DNA from: Otatea glauca
Lineage: Eukaryota > Streptophyta > Magnoliopsida > Poales > Poaceae
Reading direction: 5' to 3'
DNA: 64,000 nucleotides
NCBI GenBank assembly: GCA_036346275.1
Contig: CM070722.1
Location: 60,053,524-60,117,523, forward strand
In this document: piece by piece, positions 23,680 to 35,419 of the stretch
How the letters are laid out: each line of letters opens with the position of its first letter
Position numbering within the stretch: position 1 is the first letter of the stretch
Notes under the pieces: model-generated
What the model was told of the DNA's origin: nothing
Databases searched by the model: none
The model's input: the letters and a program-made list of their open reading frames with translations, nothing else
Translations under genes and position numbers: made by a program

Positions 23680-23687
23680 TATAAATA
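23680..23687 (+). promoter_or_regulatory. Candidate TATA box of the 24091 gene
   Basis: TATAAATA lies about 410 bp before the start codon, in otherwise ordinary upstream DNA. It would give a 5' leader of about 370 nt that includes a short uORF (23997-24050, 17 codons, ending in TAG). The link is by position only. Confidence 0.4.
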
Positions 23688-24090
23688 CTGACATCGGCTA
23701 ATTCTGGTGTATCATTCCCCATTTTTTAGGCGTATGCGTACACTTCAACGTGCCATGACCTCGATGTGTCGAGCCTCGTAAATTACCCTCAAAACCCGGC
23801 ACAAATTTAAAATTCAAATTTCCGCACACCGTCTCTCCCCAACTCCGCGCACCCCAACTCCCACTGACAGGTGGGCCCAGGACCGGATCCACGGTGTACA
23901 TATCGGTAGCATTGAGCGGATTTAACAGTGGTAAAAAGGGAGAAATTGAATTGTGTTTTAATTTCGCTCGGTACACTCGAAGCAAGTCTCCTCGCCATGC
24001 CCGTCTCTTATCCGATACTACTGTCTCCAGGTGAAGGGGTGGGGGATTAGCGGCAGCTCGAAACTCTAGCTGCTACGGCCGCCGGCAGCG

Positions 24091-27000
24091 ATGGCGGCGG
24101 CGTCGTTCCGGTCGGCGACGTGGAGGGACGCCTTCGAGGACGCCGACTCCGCCACACGCGGCCGGACTTCGGCCGCTGGCTTCGCCGGAGGGAGCGGCGG
24201 GCTCCGTCGGTCCAGGAGTTTGAGTAGGTTCCCGCCGCCGTCGCCCTCTCCGGTGGACGCGGCGACGCCCTCCTCGAGGTTCGTGAACAAGGTGAGGGGC
24301 GGCGGCGGCGGGGGAGGAGGGGGGTTGCCGGAGGTCAGCCTCGACGACCTCGCGGACGAGTTCTTCCAGGCCAGGGCGGAGTCAGAGGACGACGACGAAG
24401 ACGTGGTGGCGCGCGGCCGGCTGAGGTTCCCGGCGCCCGCGGAGAGGGGCGGCGGCCGGCGGAGCTCCACAGCGCGGTACGCGAGGGAGACGGAGTCGTC
24501 GCGTCAGCGCGGGCGGTCGATGTCGCGGCCGCCGGCCGAGCGGCGAGGCGGAGCCCCCGCTGTGGCGAATGGCGGTGCTGCCGCGAGGCAGCAGCGGTAT
24601 GCGTCGGTGGACCGGCGTGCCTCGATGGATCGGCACCGGTGGTGCGATTCAGATGTAAGTGCCCGTAGCATTTCGTACTTTTGGTCAATGTATTGTTAAT
24701 TTATAACGGTGTTTAGTTAAGTTTTGTGTAGGAGTTGATTTGATTTGATTAAATTATTTGCTTGGGAACAACCGAATGCATGTTAGTCTTATTGATATGT
24801 TAGGAAAGGAACACACTAATATTTCATATTTGGGAAAGGAGGCACAAATTTTCTTTTCTACTATATTGAGAATTTGCAATGACGGAAGTTAAAATTAGCA
24901 ATGTGCTATGAAAATCCGTTTACATCATTGCTACCTACTGTATAACTGAAATTTATATACCTTTTACTGTTCTTCTTCCCAAAATTATGCTCATACAAAA
25001 TATACAATGAGTATGGGTATTATTCATGTTCATAAATGAAACATGGTTTAATTATATTTATTATGGATATTCTGGCATTGATATTATAGAATAATAATGG
25101 AAGTGTGGAGCTGGGGTAATGTAACTAACACGAGCACAATGGTATCGTTCAATTTGTTGAAAGATGTGTGTTTATCATTGTGTTCTAGAATGCCGCATGC
25201 AACCTGAGAGAGGAGTTGTCTCTGTCATTTTCTGCGAGTGTAGTACAGGAACGTTCTAGGCAAAAACACGAAGTCCCCATTTCAACCACCATGCTTGCTT
25301 TGTGTCCAAATTAGATCTTCCCCCCTGAAGAAATCTGTCCTCAGAAAGCACAAACCACTTTGCTGGTTGTCAACTAAAACATTGATCTTTATGATGATCG
25401 ATAACTTTCATGGTATGCAAATGCCTTACCACTTTTCATTCAACAGAGTTTGAGCTGGTCCTATGCAATGGTAAATGCAAGCGCCTTATCACTTGCAAAT
25501 TGCAATGGTAGTCCACTTTATTTAATTTTCATCAAAATGCTAGACTACCTATTTCCTTATTTTTGCTTTGCAGTGGTAATGCACTTTGCCATTCCCATCA
25601 ATACCTTTCTGTTTATTCTCCTTGAACATCCTACAATACTTATTTGCGTTTGCTTTGTTGTGTGTACCTTGTGCTCCTGTACATTGCTACCCATATGTGT
25701 CATATTGCTTCTGTTTAAATCTTCCTTTTATGTTTCTGTGTGCAGAATGATATGGATGTTTCTCATCGATGCGATTCTAGGGGAATAAATGCCAAATCTA
25801 GCACTGGCAATACTCTGCAGAATTCACTTCATAAGTCAGCTAAAGTAAATCAAACTTTGAGGAGGTCTACAAGTGAAAAGGATTTCTTGCATTCACGAGA
25901 CAGCAGCTCGGTGAGTACGTCCCATATAATCTTTTCTTTGCTGTTAGAGAATATTGATGACTGAAAAAAATCTTGATATATAACGATACAGATAAATGGG
26001 ATAAGCTATCAAATGGTTTTCTCTAAAAAGTTGCAATATAGTTGGGTGCACAATTAAGTTTTATTCCATGCAATGCATGGTTCATAATATAACCAGTGTG
26101 TACCAACCAAAAGATGGTACACAATAAATTTTGGCTCTGCCATGTATAGTTGTGTGGGCTCAATTTTTTTACTGGTTTTCTGTTAAATTAATTAGTGTAT
26201 TTGTTTTGCAGAGCCATTCTTCACTCACTGATGATGAATCTAGGGATGCTCACTATTTACAAAGCAGAAATCAGAAGGGAATTCGGGCAGTTTACGCCCT
26301 TGAGAAGGTTGATTTCACAACATTCTTCCAACTTTCCAGAACTAGATTTTGAAAAGAGCTAGATTTTTTTTTGTTTCAAAAGAAAAGAGCTAGAATTTAC
26401 CTTGTATCCTTTTTATATTGTTATTTGATAGGAGCATCCGATCGGTGACAAGGATGGAAATGTATTGTATGACATGATGCGTAAAGAAGTCAGGCAAGTT
26501 GTTGCAGAAATCAAGACTCAACTTGAAAAGGTACCTTTTAACATAACAAAGTTTTCGTAGAATATTTTAATCGTCTCCTCACCTTTGATTATTTTACTTG
26601 GGCTGCCATAATTTTTTCTAGCTGCTTATGGTTACAACGCTTTAACTGTTATTACATTGAAAATGATGAGGCTGACAATGGCCCCCTCAATCTAACCTTG
26701 TTCAAGAAGTTTTAGTTTAATACTAACATACAGTGTTGCTTCATAGTTACTCTCAGGGTTCAAAAAACCGTCGAAAACCGCCCGTACCGAGCTGGTTCGG
26801 CAATCAAAACCGTTCGGAAAACCGGCCAGATGAACAGTAAATTTAAAAAAATTTGAAGACATTTAGCAAAAAGTGTCAAAAAAAATGAACTTTTTTTTGT
26901 GCGTTCTTGAGGTAATCCTAATGATTCTATAAAATTTTCAGATTATTATCAGATATGTATATTTTTAAAAATTAAGCGGTAATCTTGTCACAATATATGC

Positions 27001-29872
27001 TCTTCAGTTTTTTATTTTCTAGGGGCACAAAATGAAGTCTAATATTTCTTAAACTTTTTTTGTGATGTTATAACGTCATTAAAATGATTATGTAGAATTT
27101 TGAGATAATGATCAGATATGTGTATTTTTAAAAAATTCTGAAAGTGCTATGATCATTGTATATGCTCTTCTGTTTTTGATTTTATATGGGAAATAAATGA
27201 AGTCTAATATTTCAGAAAATTTTAGTACATGATCCTTTGGAACTATTTATATTTTCATTAAAATTTTAGAATATAATAAATTATTTTACTATTTATAAAA
27301 TCTGACAGTGTATTTGTTCCTTTTCATTAATTTCTGTTTTAGACTTTTTAGAAGAAATAAATGATTTAAAAAATTGTAAAAATTTCTCTTAGGTGTTTTA
27401 TAGATTAATTGGGATTTTTTTTACATTTTTAATTTTTTTTTGCAATTTTTTCAATTTGTTCTTATATTTTCACCATTTTTCCTTCTGTCATCGGTTTTCG
27501 ATGTTCCGTTCATGTAGGTCGAACATGTCATTTTTGCGACAATGGAAGAGTGACGAAGCTATGCTTATGCCTACTCCACAACTTCAATTTAAATGCATTA
27601 TAATGTAAATGATGTTGATAAGTAAATGGTAATGAAATTGCGGATGATTTTGCTTTTTAGTTATGTAAATGCCGATTTTTGCACTTGTGTGATTGTAGTA
27701 TTGCAATGAAAAAGATTACTTATTGACATATTATTGCTAAATACATAACTTACAACTTCTAATTCTCTAAAATATAGCAAATGTCATTTGATTTTTTTCC
27801 AAATTTAGGAGAGATCATTCTGGAATTTTTTCACGTTTTCACATACCTTATTTATATATTTATTACATTTTTACTCAATTTAAGCCTTCCCTTTATTTCT
27901 ACAAATTTTACAATATGTTTTTTTTTTGTATTTTTCCCATTTTTTTTCGATTTTCCCCAATTTTCCAACCTCGGGCGGTTTTGTCCAAAAACCGAGCAGT
28001 TTTTTTGTAAAAAACTGCGGTTTTCGCGATATCGTTTGACCAAATTTTAAAATTTTAAAATTTGCAAACCGTTTGGTATTTTACGGTTTTCGAGCGGTTT
28101 TTCGCGAAAACCGCTACCGCGGGGCTAGCGGTTTTCACGAGCGAAACGAAATTGTGAACCCTGGTTACTCTTACACCATCTTGATCCCTCAACATATATT
28201 TGGAGCAAAGAGGGCTAAGCTAGTTCCCGTTATAGACACTCCAGAAGAGTTGATTGTTGAATTATTATGTCTTTTGTTTTCTGCTGATCTGTCAAAATCA
28301 TCAGTACATCTGCGGTGTGTGGTTATGAACAAAATGGCTTATGCTTGATTTATACAAACCAATATGATCCTGATTCCTAAAGTCTATTCTACAACAACAC
28401 CGATTTGGTGTTTCTTAGTACATGTACAATCAGGTTGAGCGGTATGAACTTTTTGACTAATCTCTTGGTCTGTTCTAGAACTAGGTTCCAAAAAGGTTTA
28501 TTATTGAATCAGCATCATATATAATGTTTGTTGACACTGGAGAGCTTGATCATCAGCTCATCTGCTTCTTGTGGCGATGGCCAGAAGATATTATTATGAG
28601 TTATATGGTTCAGTAACTCTGATCATCTCGTCTTCAATTGTACATTGACCAGGCTGTGACAAAATCCGAACCTTCAGAAAAAGCAACAAGCACTGATGCG
28701 CAACCAACCCAAGTTATTACTGAGCTCCGCAGGAGCTACACTAGCAAATTGGAAGAGGTACCATTTGATGGAAAAGAGCTGTTTTTCTTGTTGTGTATTG
28801 AACCACATCTTTTATTTAATATGCGTTATCGATTTTTTAAATATGTTCTTCAGTCAGAGAAGCGGAAGCAGGAATTATTAGCTCAATTGGCTGCTGAAGA
28901 ACAACGCGGGCATGAACTCACAAAAATAGTTAGAGAATTGCTGCCTACTACTATGAAGAATGCGAATCCAGAAAGGCAGCCACGACATAGAAGAGTGAGT
29001 TTGCTTGGTTGTCTTTCAAATACTTCCTGTTATTGAGAATTTACAAATTCATTCTTTCATGCATATATATTTCAGAGGAGCAATGATAGAGCCAGGATGT
29101 CAAAACGTCTTACTGAAGAGGCTGAGCGATACTTTGAAGATTTCCTGTCAAATGTTGAAGACACTGATTTTTCTTCTTTTGATGGCGAAAGAAGTGATAC
29201 AAGTTCTACTAGAAGAGATGTGTTACTTCATGGTATGATAGAAACTCCAATTGCTCTTCCAAAAGTGGCTTCACCTGTTGAGTCAGATGGCGTTGTCCTT
29301 CCCTGGCTGCAATGGGAAACTAGCAATGACCTTCAAACCTCCCCATGCAAAACCAAGACACAGGTAACAATGGCCTGATTTATTTTCTGCAAATGTTATT
29401 AACAGTTCCCAGCCCATATCACATGAATTTGGCACCACATGCTATGTTGCTCCCGTTATGCTTTTTTGTATATCTTTGTCAGTGTACCGGAGACAATGTT
29501 TGGCAATGCAGTTTAGATCATATTCTCTCTGTTTGTATGCTATAACATAGCATCTCTGTTTTAGTGCCTGATGATTTATCATTTCAGGGAGCCAGTACTG
29601 CATGCAGCACCAGCAATCACACCGTGAGCAGCCGTGGGAGTTGGAGCCCTGGAGATCATAATAGTTCGGCCGTTTCTAAAGATAAACTACTAAGCCGGTT
29701 AGACGAGGTTGGGAGTCGCCAAAGCAGCTGTAATACTCGAAGCTCGTCATTTCATATCGATGACTACCTGCAGTTGCGGAGGAGCGAAGATCGCCTCTTT
29801 GAGCGATGGAGGCAGAAGCAAAGAATTGAAGATGGCGGCCTAATCCTTTGTAGTGGATCAATAATAATGTAG
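24091..29872 (+). CDS. Plant protein of unknown function with Ser/Arg-rich N-terminus and coiled coils (8 exons, 580 aa)
   Basis: Exons: 24091-24654, 25746-25910, 26212-26307, 26432-26530, 28653-28757, 28854-28994, 29076-29363, 29588-29872 (TAG). They total 1743 nt. Every exon length is a multiple of three, so all seven introns are phase 0. Residues 1-188 (GC-rich exon 1) hold LRRSRSLSRFPPPSPS, a glycine run and the acidic helix-like VSLDDLADEFF; Arg/Ser dipeptides recur to about 180. Residues about 285-308 and 330-375 are heptad-like and probably coiled coils (EVRQVVAEIKTQLEK, KRKQELLAQLAAEEQRG). A conserved-looking block FEDFLSNVEDTDFSSFDGER lies in exon 7 and a charged DRLFERWRQKQRIED segment near the C-terminus. 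It resembles plant proteins annotated only as uncharacterised; I assign no function. Intron 4 contains a 1.4 kb hAT element. Confidence 0.88.
26754..28163. mobile_element. hAT-type element in intron 4 of the 24091 gene
   Basis: The 1410-bp element starts CAGGGTTCAAAAAACCG and ends TTGTGAACCCTG, flanked by perfect 8-bp duplications GTTACTCT (26746-26753 and 28164-28171), the hAT size. Subterminal DNA on both sides is full of AAAACCG/CGGTTTT words. The middle is A/T-rich without a transposase. A 312-bp relative lies at 50549-50860. The insertion does not touch the splice sites at 26530 or 28653. Confidence 0.88.
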
Positions 29873-30520
29873 ATTATGGCCCATTATACCACTGCTTGGT
29901 GCCAGCGGGAGTATGTAGTGTGCCGAGTTTGGTAGTTGATTGGGTTGAGCTAGGCCAGTAAGTGTGCAGATTTACAATTAGTTGCCATGATTATTTCATG
30001 GTGATTGGCCCCGTATAGATCTATTTTTTCCCCTAGTTGTTGACTTGATGATTTTACCAAATTGGATAAATTTGATGCTTCTTCATGATTAACTGCATTT
30101 TTCTTTACCATCCCAAAATATTTGCATTTCCCTGCAATGCCAAATTCCAGTGTTACGTCGTGGCCCATAAAAATTAGAGTTTTTAGCCGGACTATGGTAT
30201 AGTATTATTTTGAAGATTATCATATAGGTTCTATCTCACCCAATGACCCAACATTGTTGGGGAATATTGGAATAAATTCATTTCACACTCTTCAATTTTC
30301 TAAAAAGTCTATTTAATACAGTCAACTATAAAATTAAATATTTAGCATGCTAAACTTACCGAACAGAGTTAATTTACACCTTAAAAATGGTTTTAAAGAG
30401 TGGTTTTGCAGATCGAAATCCAACTTAGGATGATTTTTGCTATATTGCCAATCATGTCATTGTTTTTTTACTGACATGGATCCAAATAAGAGAATGAATG
30501 ATGATGAAGAAAGAAAATGC
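29873..30520. other. 3' flank of the 24091 gene
   Basis: Sequence just after the TAG must be 3' UTR. I could not fix a poly(A) site; an AATAAA (about 30272) is 400 nt downstream and may belong to other DNA. No coding or repeat structure is seen. Confidence 0.4.
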
Positions 30521-30529
30521 ATTTAGAGA

Positions 30530-30770
30530 GGAGTGAGAAAAAGATTGACAATATTGATGTCAATACTTTTGAATTAGAGTCGGTTGGTGCATACAACTCA
30601 ATATGGTATTAGAGTTAAGAGTTCTTAAGTTCAGATCTTACAGCTCACTTCTAGTCCACATCTTAGATCTAAGGAGATCTACACATAAGAGGAAGTGTTA
30701 AAGTATGAGTGAATTGTCAATTTTTCTTAATCAAACGACCCATGCAACTCAATATGGACTAGTGTGCGTG
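30530..30770 (+). mobile_element. Possible TRIM-like retrotransposon remnant
   Basis: CATACAACTCAATATGGTATTAGAG (in part) places a near tRNA-iMet primer site (TGGTATTAGAG, one mismatch to TGGTATCAGAG) after CATACAACTCA. About 140 bp later AGAGGAAGTGTTAAAGTATG looks like a polypurine tract plus LTR start, and CATGCAACTCAATATGG recurs near 30745. Short terminal repeats and lack of coding fit TRIM/SMART elements, but the two repeats are only partly alike. Confidence 0.35.
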
Positions 30771-32295
30771 TTCTGGAGGCACGCGGCCTTCGTGGAGAAA
30801 CATTAGCAGGGCGTGCAGATGGGCGACAAAGTGCTCACTGCTCAGACACTTGGCCGAGTTCCGCGACCGTGTCTGTCAAGGGTAGGCAGCCCAAGCTCCC
30901 GCCGCCTGGCCAGCGACGCCGGAAGGCGCGGCTCCGGAAGAACCGGCTAAGGCTGGGTTGGACTTCGACGACGACCCGTGTTCAGACATGAAGATTACCA
31001 GGAAGGCAAGCGCCGCATGGCCAACGACGGACGCATCCATTACACTCAGGGGTAGGGATATCGCAGGGAATGCACGAGCGGATGCTTTTGAGTAGGATTA
31101 ATCAAGGAGGCGACCAGTCAACGGTATACTGTTGCAACGGCACATCGACATGTTTTTATCAAGTTCTATGAAAATATTTGAAAAGTTTCAGGTTTTAGTG
31201 ATTTTTGCGTGTTTCTAGAAGTTTTTAGAAGATCCTAAGAAAGTTTCAACGAGTTTTAATCGAGGAGTTTCGAAAATTTTCACCAAGTTTTAATAGGTTT
31301 TATGAAGTTTCAACCAAGAGTTTGAAAGAAGTTCCAATAAGTTTCAGTGAGTTTCGATGAACTCACCGTAGCTACGATGGCAACGGAAGCAAAGGTGTTG
31401 GTGCACGCTTTCACCAGCGTCGATGGGGGCGTCAACATGGAGAGGAGGTGATTGTTGTGGTAAAAGCCGTTGGAGCACTTGTGGCATCCACGACGACACC
31501 ATAAAGGTAGAAGACAATATCGCTAGATCGTGTAGTGGCAGTTCTGTTCTTCGTCGGCTTGATGTCGACGAGACCACACCGCTGGAGTGTGAGTTGAGGA
31601 CGAGCCACGACGGTGAGGATGCGTTGAGTATGTGCTAGGTCCCAAGCTTGTCGTTGGCTGCATGCGAGGAAGAAGACCAGATCCGGTGATTTCCTTCACC
31701 GGCGACAAGGAAAATGAGTGGATCCAGTGGATCCGATCACCTACACCCTCCTCGGCCTGCTACGCTGCTTTCGCCGTGTTGGTAGTCAAGGCTCGAACCA
31801 GAGGAGATGGAGGCGAGGGGAGTCTGCTGTGGGTGAGGACCTCACTGCCGATTGGGACGGTGAGTTCGGCAACAGTTGATAGAGCTAGAGAATGAGGCAT
31901 CTCGTGCACACGGTAAAGGGATAGGTAATATTGAGCTGACGAGGTCAACTGTATTAGACGGTGTAACTTCTTGTAGAGATTTGATCTGACATCGGGTTGC
32001 TATCCTGTTAGTTTCTCTAGCGACGGTACAGTGTTCGCTAGTATTTCTCCTAATTATTGCAGTTTTAATTTCTTTGATTTGTTGTTGATAATACTATTGT
32101 ACGTTTGAAAGAAAAAAATAACGGCCATGCACCACAGCAGCAACGAACCAACGTCTATCACTTCTGTAACTCTAATTCGAACGTGTGGCACATCTACTAC
32201 ATGACCAGCAATATCCAATATATAGCTGGTAATGCGCCGTCTCGAATAAAAACAGAGCACAGGACGAGGGAGCGACCCTTGCCATCTCCTCCTAG
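30771..32295. other. Unassigned stretch, possibly old retroelement interior
   Basis: GC-rich pieces (30780-31060, 31340-31900) give short ORFs with no domain. 31140-31350 is built of degenerate AAGTTTCAAY / GAGTTTTAAT words. The part next to 32295 should include the 3' UTR of the carbonic anhydrase gene. Confidence 0.35.
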
Positions 32296-34827
32296 TTAGC
32301 AACGCTTCCCGTCGATCCGTGACGGCCGGCAGTAGTACAGACCGACGCCCCTGCCGTTCGCCTCTTGCAGCGGCCGAGCATTCATCCTAGCACCCTGCAC
32401 GCACTGCAGTAACGAGCAACGAAATCCACTCATTTCCAGTCAGTATAACTCTCTGTGATCATACAACGACAGTGCCCGGCAGTCGTAATGGACTGCATCG
32501 AAGAGCAAGGAAGTCGCTAAATTAGCTCATTACATCATGGACAGCTCCTCTCAGCAGCTCCACCTGCCGCCGCGAAACGTGCCGCACCTGCATGTATGCA
32601 TGCGGCGTACGTTAACCAGCGGCGGGCCATAAAATTTAGATTAAGACGCACTATTGACGTTCAGTAATATTGTATTACTTCAGGTATCGATAACAGCTAA
32701 GAATTGTACTCTCCGATAACAACACTTTGGTTTTTAGTCTTAGTACGACTGTTTATGTAGTATGCTAAAGTTTATATGAAACCAAAATATCTATCACATA
32801 TTTCTTAAGTGATAGCAAACCGTGATCTTAATAAGTAAATTATTATAAATATGTAATTTCTCAGTAGTATTCTATTATTCTCGCAAAAAAAAAACCTTAA
32901 ACCATCTTTTGCTATACGGATGCTTACTTCCCAAGTATTGATAGTCGTATAGTATGAATTTTCATATAAAATACTCAATATTGGTCTTGATTCAATGCAC
33001 TCATCTTGGTGATCACAACAACATAAATGAATAGAGATTCAAAGACTCGATTTTTTAGTTGCAAGCCGAAAATATTTGTTTAGGTGATAAAAGAACTAAG
33101 TATTTTATCTATCAATTGTATGGTCCCATATGGTTGGTAGCTAAGTTGAGAAAAAAGTTAGCAACCCTCAGACATATAATGTAATTATTATCTTAGTCCT
33201 TAAGTATTATCAAATTATATTGAAGTCCAAATACATTGTAATCTTTACCAGCAATGATATATCTAGAATTTTCAAAAAATTTGAGGGTGCCGGTGCATAC
33301 CCGGCACCCCAGCTGGTTCTGCACAAGGTTCATACACATTGCCATGTTGAACAAATGCGATCATTGCACATTGTAAAACAGTACCCTTTTCGAGTAATAC
33401 TTATATGCATTACTCTTCTAATACAAATTGTACGAGTCTTAAAAGAAGCGAAGGGATAAGTGATCACTATCTACCCTTAATTAATGTTTTAATATTTATG
33501 TAACTTTTAAATTGCATAGAAGCACCTCCCACTATTTTTTCCAACAAAAGGGGACAGAAAATCTGCGCGTTACCTTCTTGGCAACCGTCCATGTGACGCC
33601 CTCGGTGCACGGCGGCGTCGTGAACGAACCGGTGTACCTGTAATACGCGCTGCTTCCTCTGATCGGTCTCCTTGGATCCACCGCTTCTCCGATCTCCTCC
33701 TCGTGGTCCTTCTTCTTGGTAATCCTCATGATGTACGGTTCAAGCTATATATATGTGGCAGACGCAAGCCCAAGTATAATAAGATCAAGTATATGTGGCA
33801 GACGCAAGCCCAAGTATAATAAGATCAAGGCGTTTTAGTGTGCTTTATCAAGGTGTTTTAGTGTGCTTTTTTCTTCTTTAGCATTGTCTGAGCGATAGTA
33901 TGTATATGAGCAAATTAACCATGTGTAGAGTGTTGTCGTGGCGCCTCCCTATCTTGTAAAGCTGCGCAACGACGGCGAACTTGCCGTTCTTGTCACTCTG
34001 GTGGAGCATGTGCAGTTCCAGATCGTATCTGCGCCAGTGCAGGCGGTTAATTAATCTGATCCGTCAATGCAAGTAGTCATTTGATTCTGATCAGACGAGC
34101 TAGCAGTCGATCTCACCTGCGACCGTTGATGGCGTGCTCACTGGGCGAGTGCCAGTGCATCTGCTTCAGCCTGTACGCGACGCCGTCGATCAACATGCCA
34201 CCGGCGTCACCGTCGAATCTCACCTATACACAGACAATTTTAACGTGAGTTAACCATCGACATTTCTACTGCGATGAGACCTAGCTGGCAACACACGGAG
34301 CATATATATGGTAATGCAATGCCGACGCGTGCCATGATGTCGTGGCCGCGGTTGACCAGGGAGGCGGGCGCAGGGTGGTAGGAGCGGCGCAGGCGGCCGG
34401 GGCTGTGACCGCTGAGCTCGGCGGCGGCGTCGGACAGGCGGATGGGAGACTGCAGGTGGCCCCGGGAGCAGGCGGCCCAGTCTCTCCTGATGAGGCCCCA
34501 CCGCTCCGGCCCGTTCTCCTCGCCCCTCCGGTAGCTGAACTCCCCCTCGTCGTCTCATTTGCGTGGATCAAACAACGAATCAGCATCAGCACCAAACTAA
34601 CGTACTACAAATCGCAAGAAGTACGATAACAATTAGGAATTAACCTGCGGTTAATCAACCAACTGTTCGAGCATGTATTTTATTACTGGCCGTACGTACG
34701 TGTGCGTTTACCTACCGGTTTCTTGCTGTGCCCTTATTGCATGGTGGACCGTGGAGAGGGGGAGCAGCAGGAACGACAGGGAGACGACGAAGACGGTGAC
34801 CTTGTTGTTGCTCGAAGCCATACTCAT
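32296..34827 (-). CDS. Alpha-type carbonic anhydrase, secreted (7 exons, 290 aa)
   Basis: Exons on minus: 34827-34716, 34553-34333, 34223-34117, 34028-33920, 33744-33574, 32587-32534, 32394-32296 (TAA 32298-32296). They total 873 nt and all junctions are in phase. It hydrates CO2 to bicarbonate. Residues 1 to about 33 are a signal peptide (VTVFVVSLSFLLLPLS), so the enzyme enters the secretory pathway (apoplast, or chloroplast by the ER route as for some plant family members). Family motifs: ENGPERWG, WAACSRGHLQSPI, NRGHDIM, zinc ligands His134 and His136 (QMHWHSPSEH) and His153 (YDLELHMLH), and SFTTPPCTEGVTW with Thr226. Cys66 and Cys229 are placed to form the conserved disulfide. Exon 2 ends at a GC donor (ATG/GCACGC). 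The last two small exons were placed by family similarity (VRHVSRRQVELLR; NARPLQEANGRG). A second in-frame Met is two codons downstream. Confidence 0.9.
33749..33830. repeat. 40-bp tandem duplication in carbonic anhydrase intron 4
   Basis: ATATGTGGCAGACGCAAGCC and the following 20 bases occur twice with a 40-bp period (33751 and 33791), just upstream of the exon 5 acceptor at 33745. A shorter repeat, GTGTTTTAGTGTGCTTT, follows. The duplication moves the likely branch-point region of the intron. Confidence 0.85.
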
Positions 34828-35146
34828 GTCGTCGATCGATGGATCAAAGTGGTTTGCTTGAGTCTACTACTCTACTTGTAGGAGCTGGCAGAGTTGTGAA
34901 GGCTGCAAGCTAGGTAGTAGGAAACGGCAGTGTAATTTAACTTGCCCATTGATGCGTTAGCGTTAATTGCCATGTACAACAACCAAATCGGTTTTGGTCT
35001 AAAAAAAAAATCACGCATAACACGATCGAACCGCCTGCGTATGCGGCGTGGTGGAAGGAGGATGATCCTGCCGCCTTTGCTTGCTGCGCGGGAATGGCGA
35101 TTGCGTGAACACAGCTTACTGAATTTATGTAAAAGAAGTTTGGTTT

Positions 35147-35402
35147 TTTTAAGAGTATAACACATATTTAACATATATACACCACGTTTACACCACCTAT
35201 ATGTACACACGAGTGTACGTCTCTCTATACGTGTTGAAAAAATGTCGTAAGCACACAATACCTCACAGAGCACGTATGCGTACTATTGAAATCGGTGGAC
35301 ATCGATCGGCATTTGATCTAGAACTCGAATGTTATGGGATAGATGCACACGATCACACAGTCACACGCTTAGTCATGATCATCTGCACTCAAGGCATCTA
35401 CC
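35147..35402 (-). mobile_element. SINE/LINE-like retroposed insertion with 17-bp target duplication
   Basis: The direct repeat TAAAAGAAGTTTGGTTT occurs at 35130-35146 and 35403-35419. The 256 bp between them, read on minus, starts GGTAGATGCCTTGAGTGC and ends TTATACTCTTAAAAAA, a short A tail. Long target duplications plus an A tail are the marks of LINE-driven retroposition. A grass SINE (Au/PoaS-like) is possible, but I do not see clear pol III A and B boxes. Confidence 0.6.
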
Positions 35403-35419
35403 TAAAAGAAGTTTGGTTT

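Noticed and set aside
24066..24688. Minus-strand ORFs over the first exon of the 24091 gene
   Set aside because: Shadows of a GC-rich exon; the plus-strand exon chain has consistent phase and splice sites.
27781..28050. Phe-rich ORF of 89 codons
   Set aside because: It reflects poly-T sequence in the hAT element interior.
34342..34629. Plus-strand ORF over carbonic anhydrase exon 2
   Set aside because: Antisense shadow of a GC-rich coding exon.
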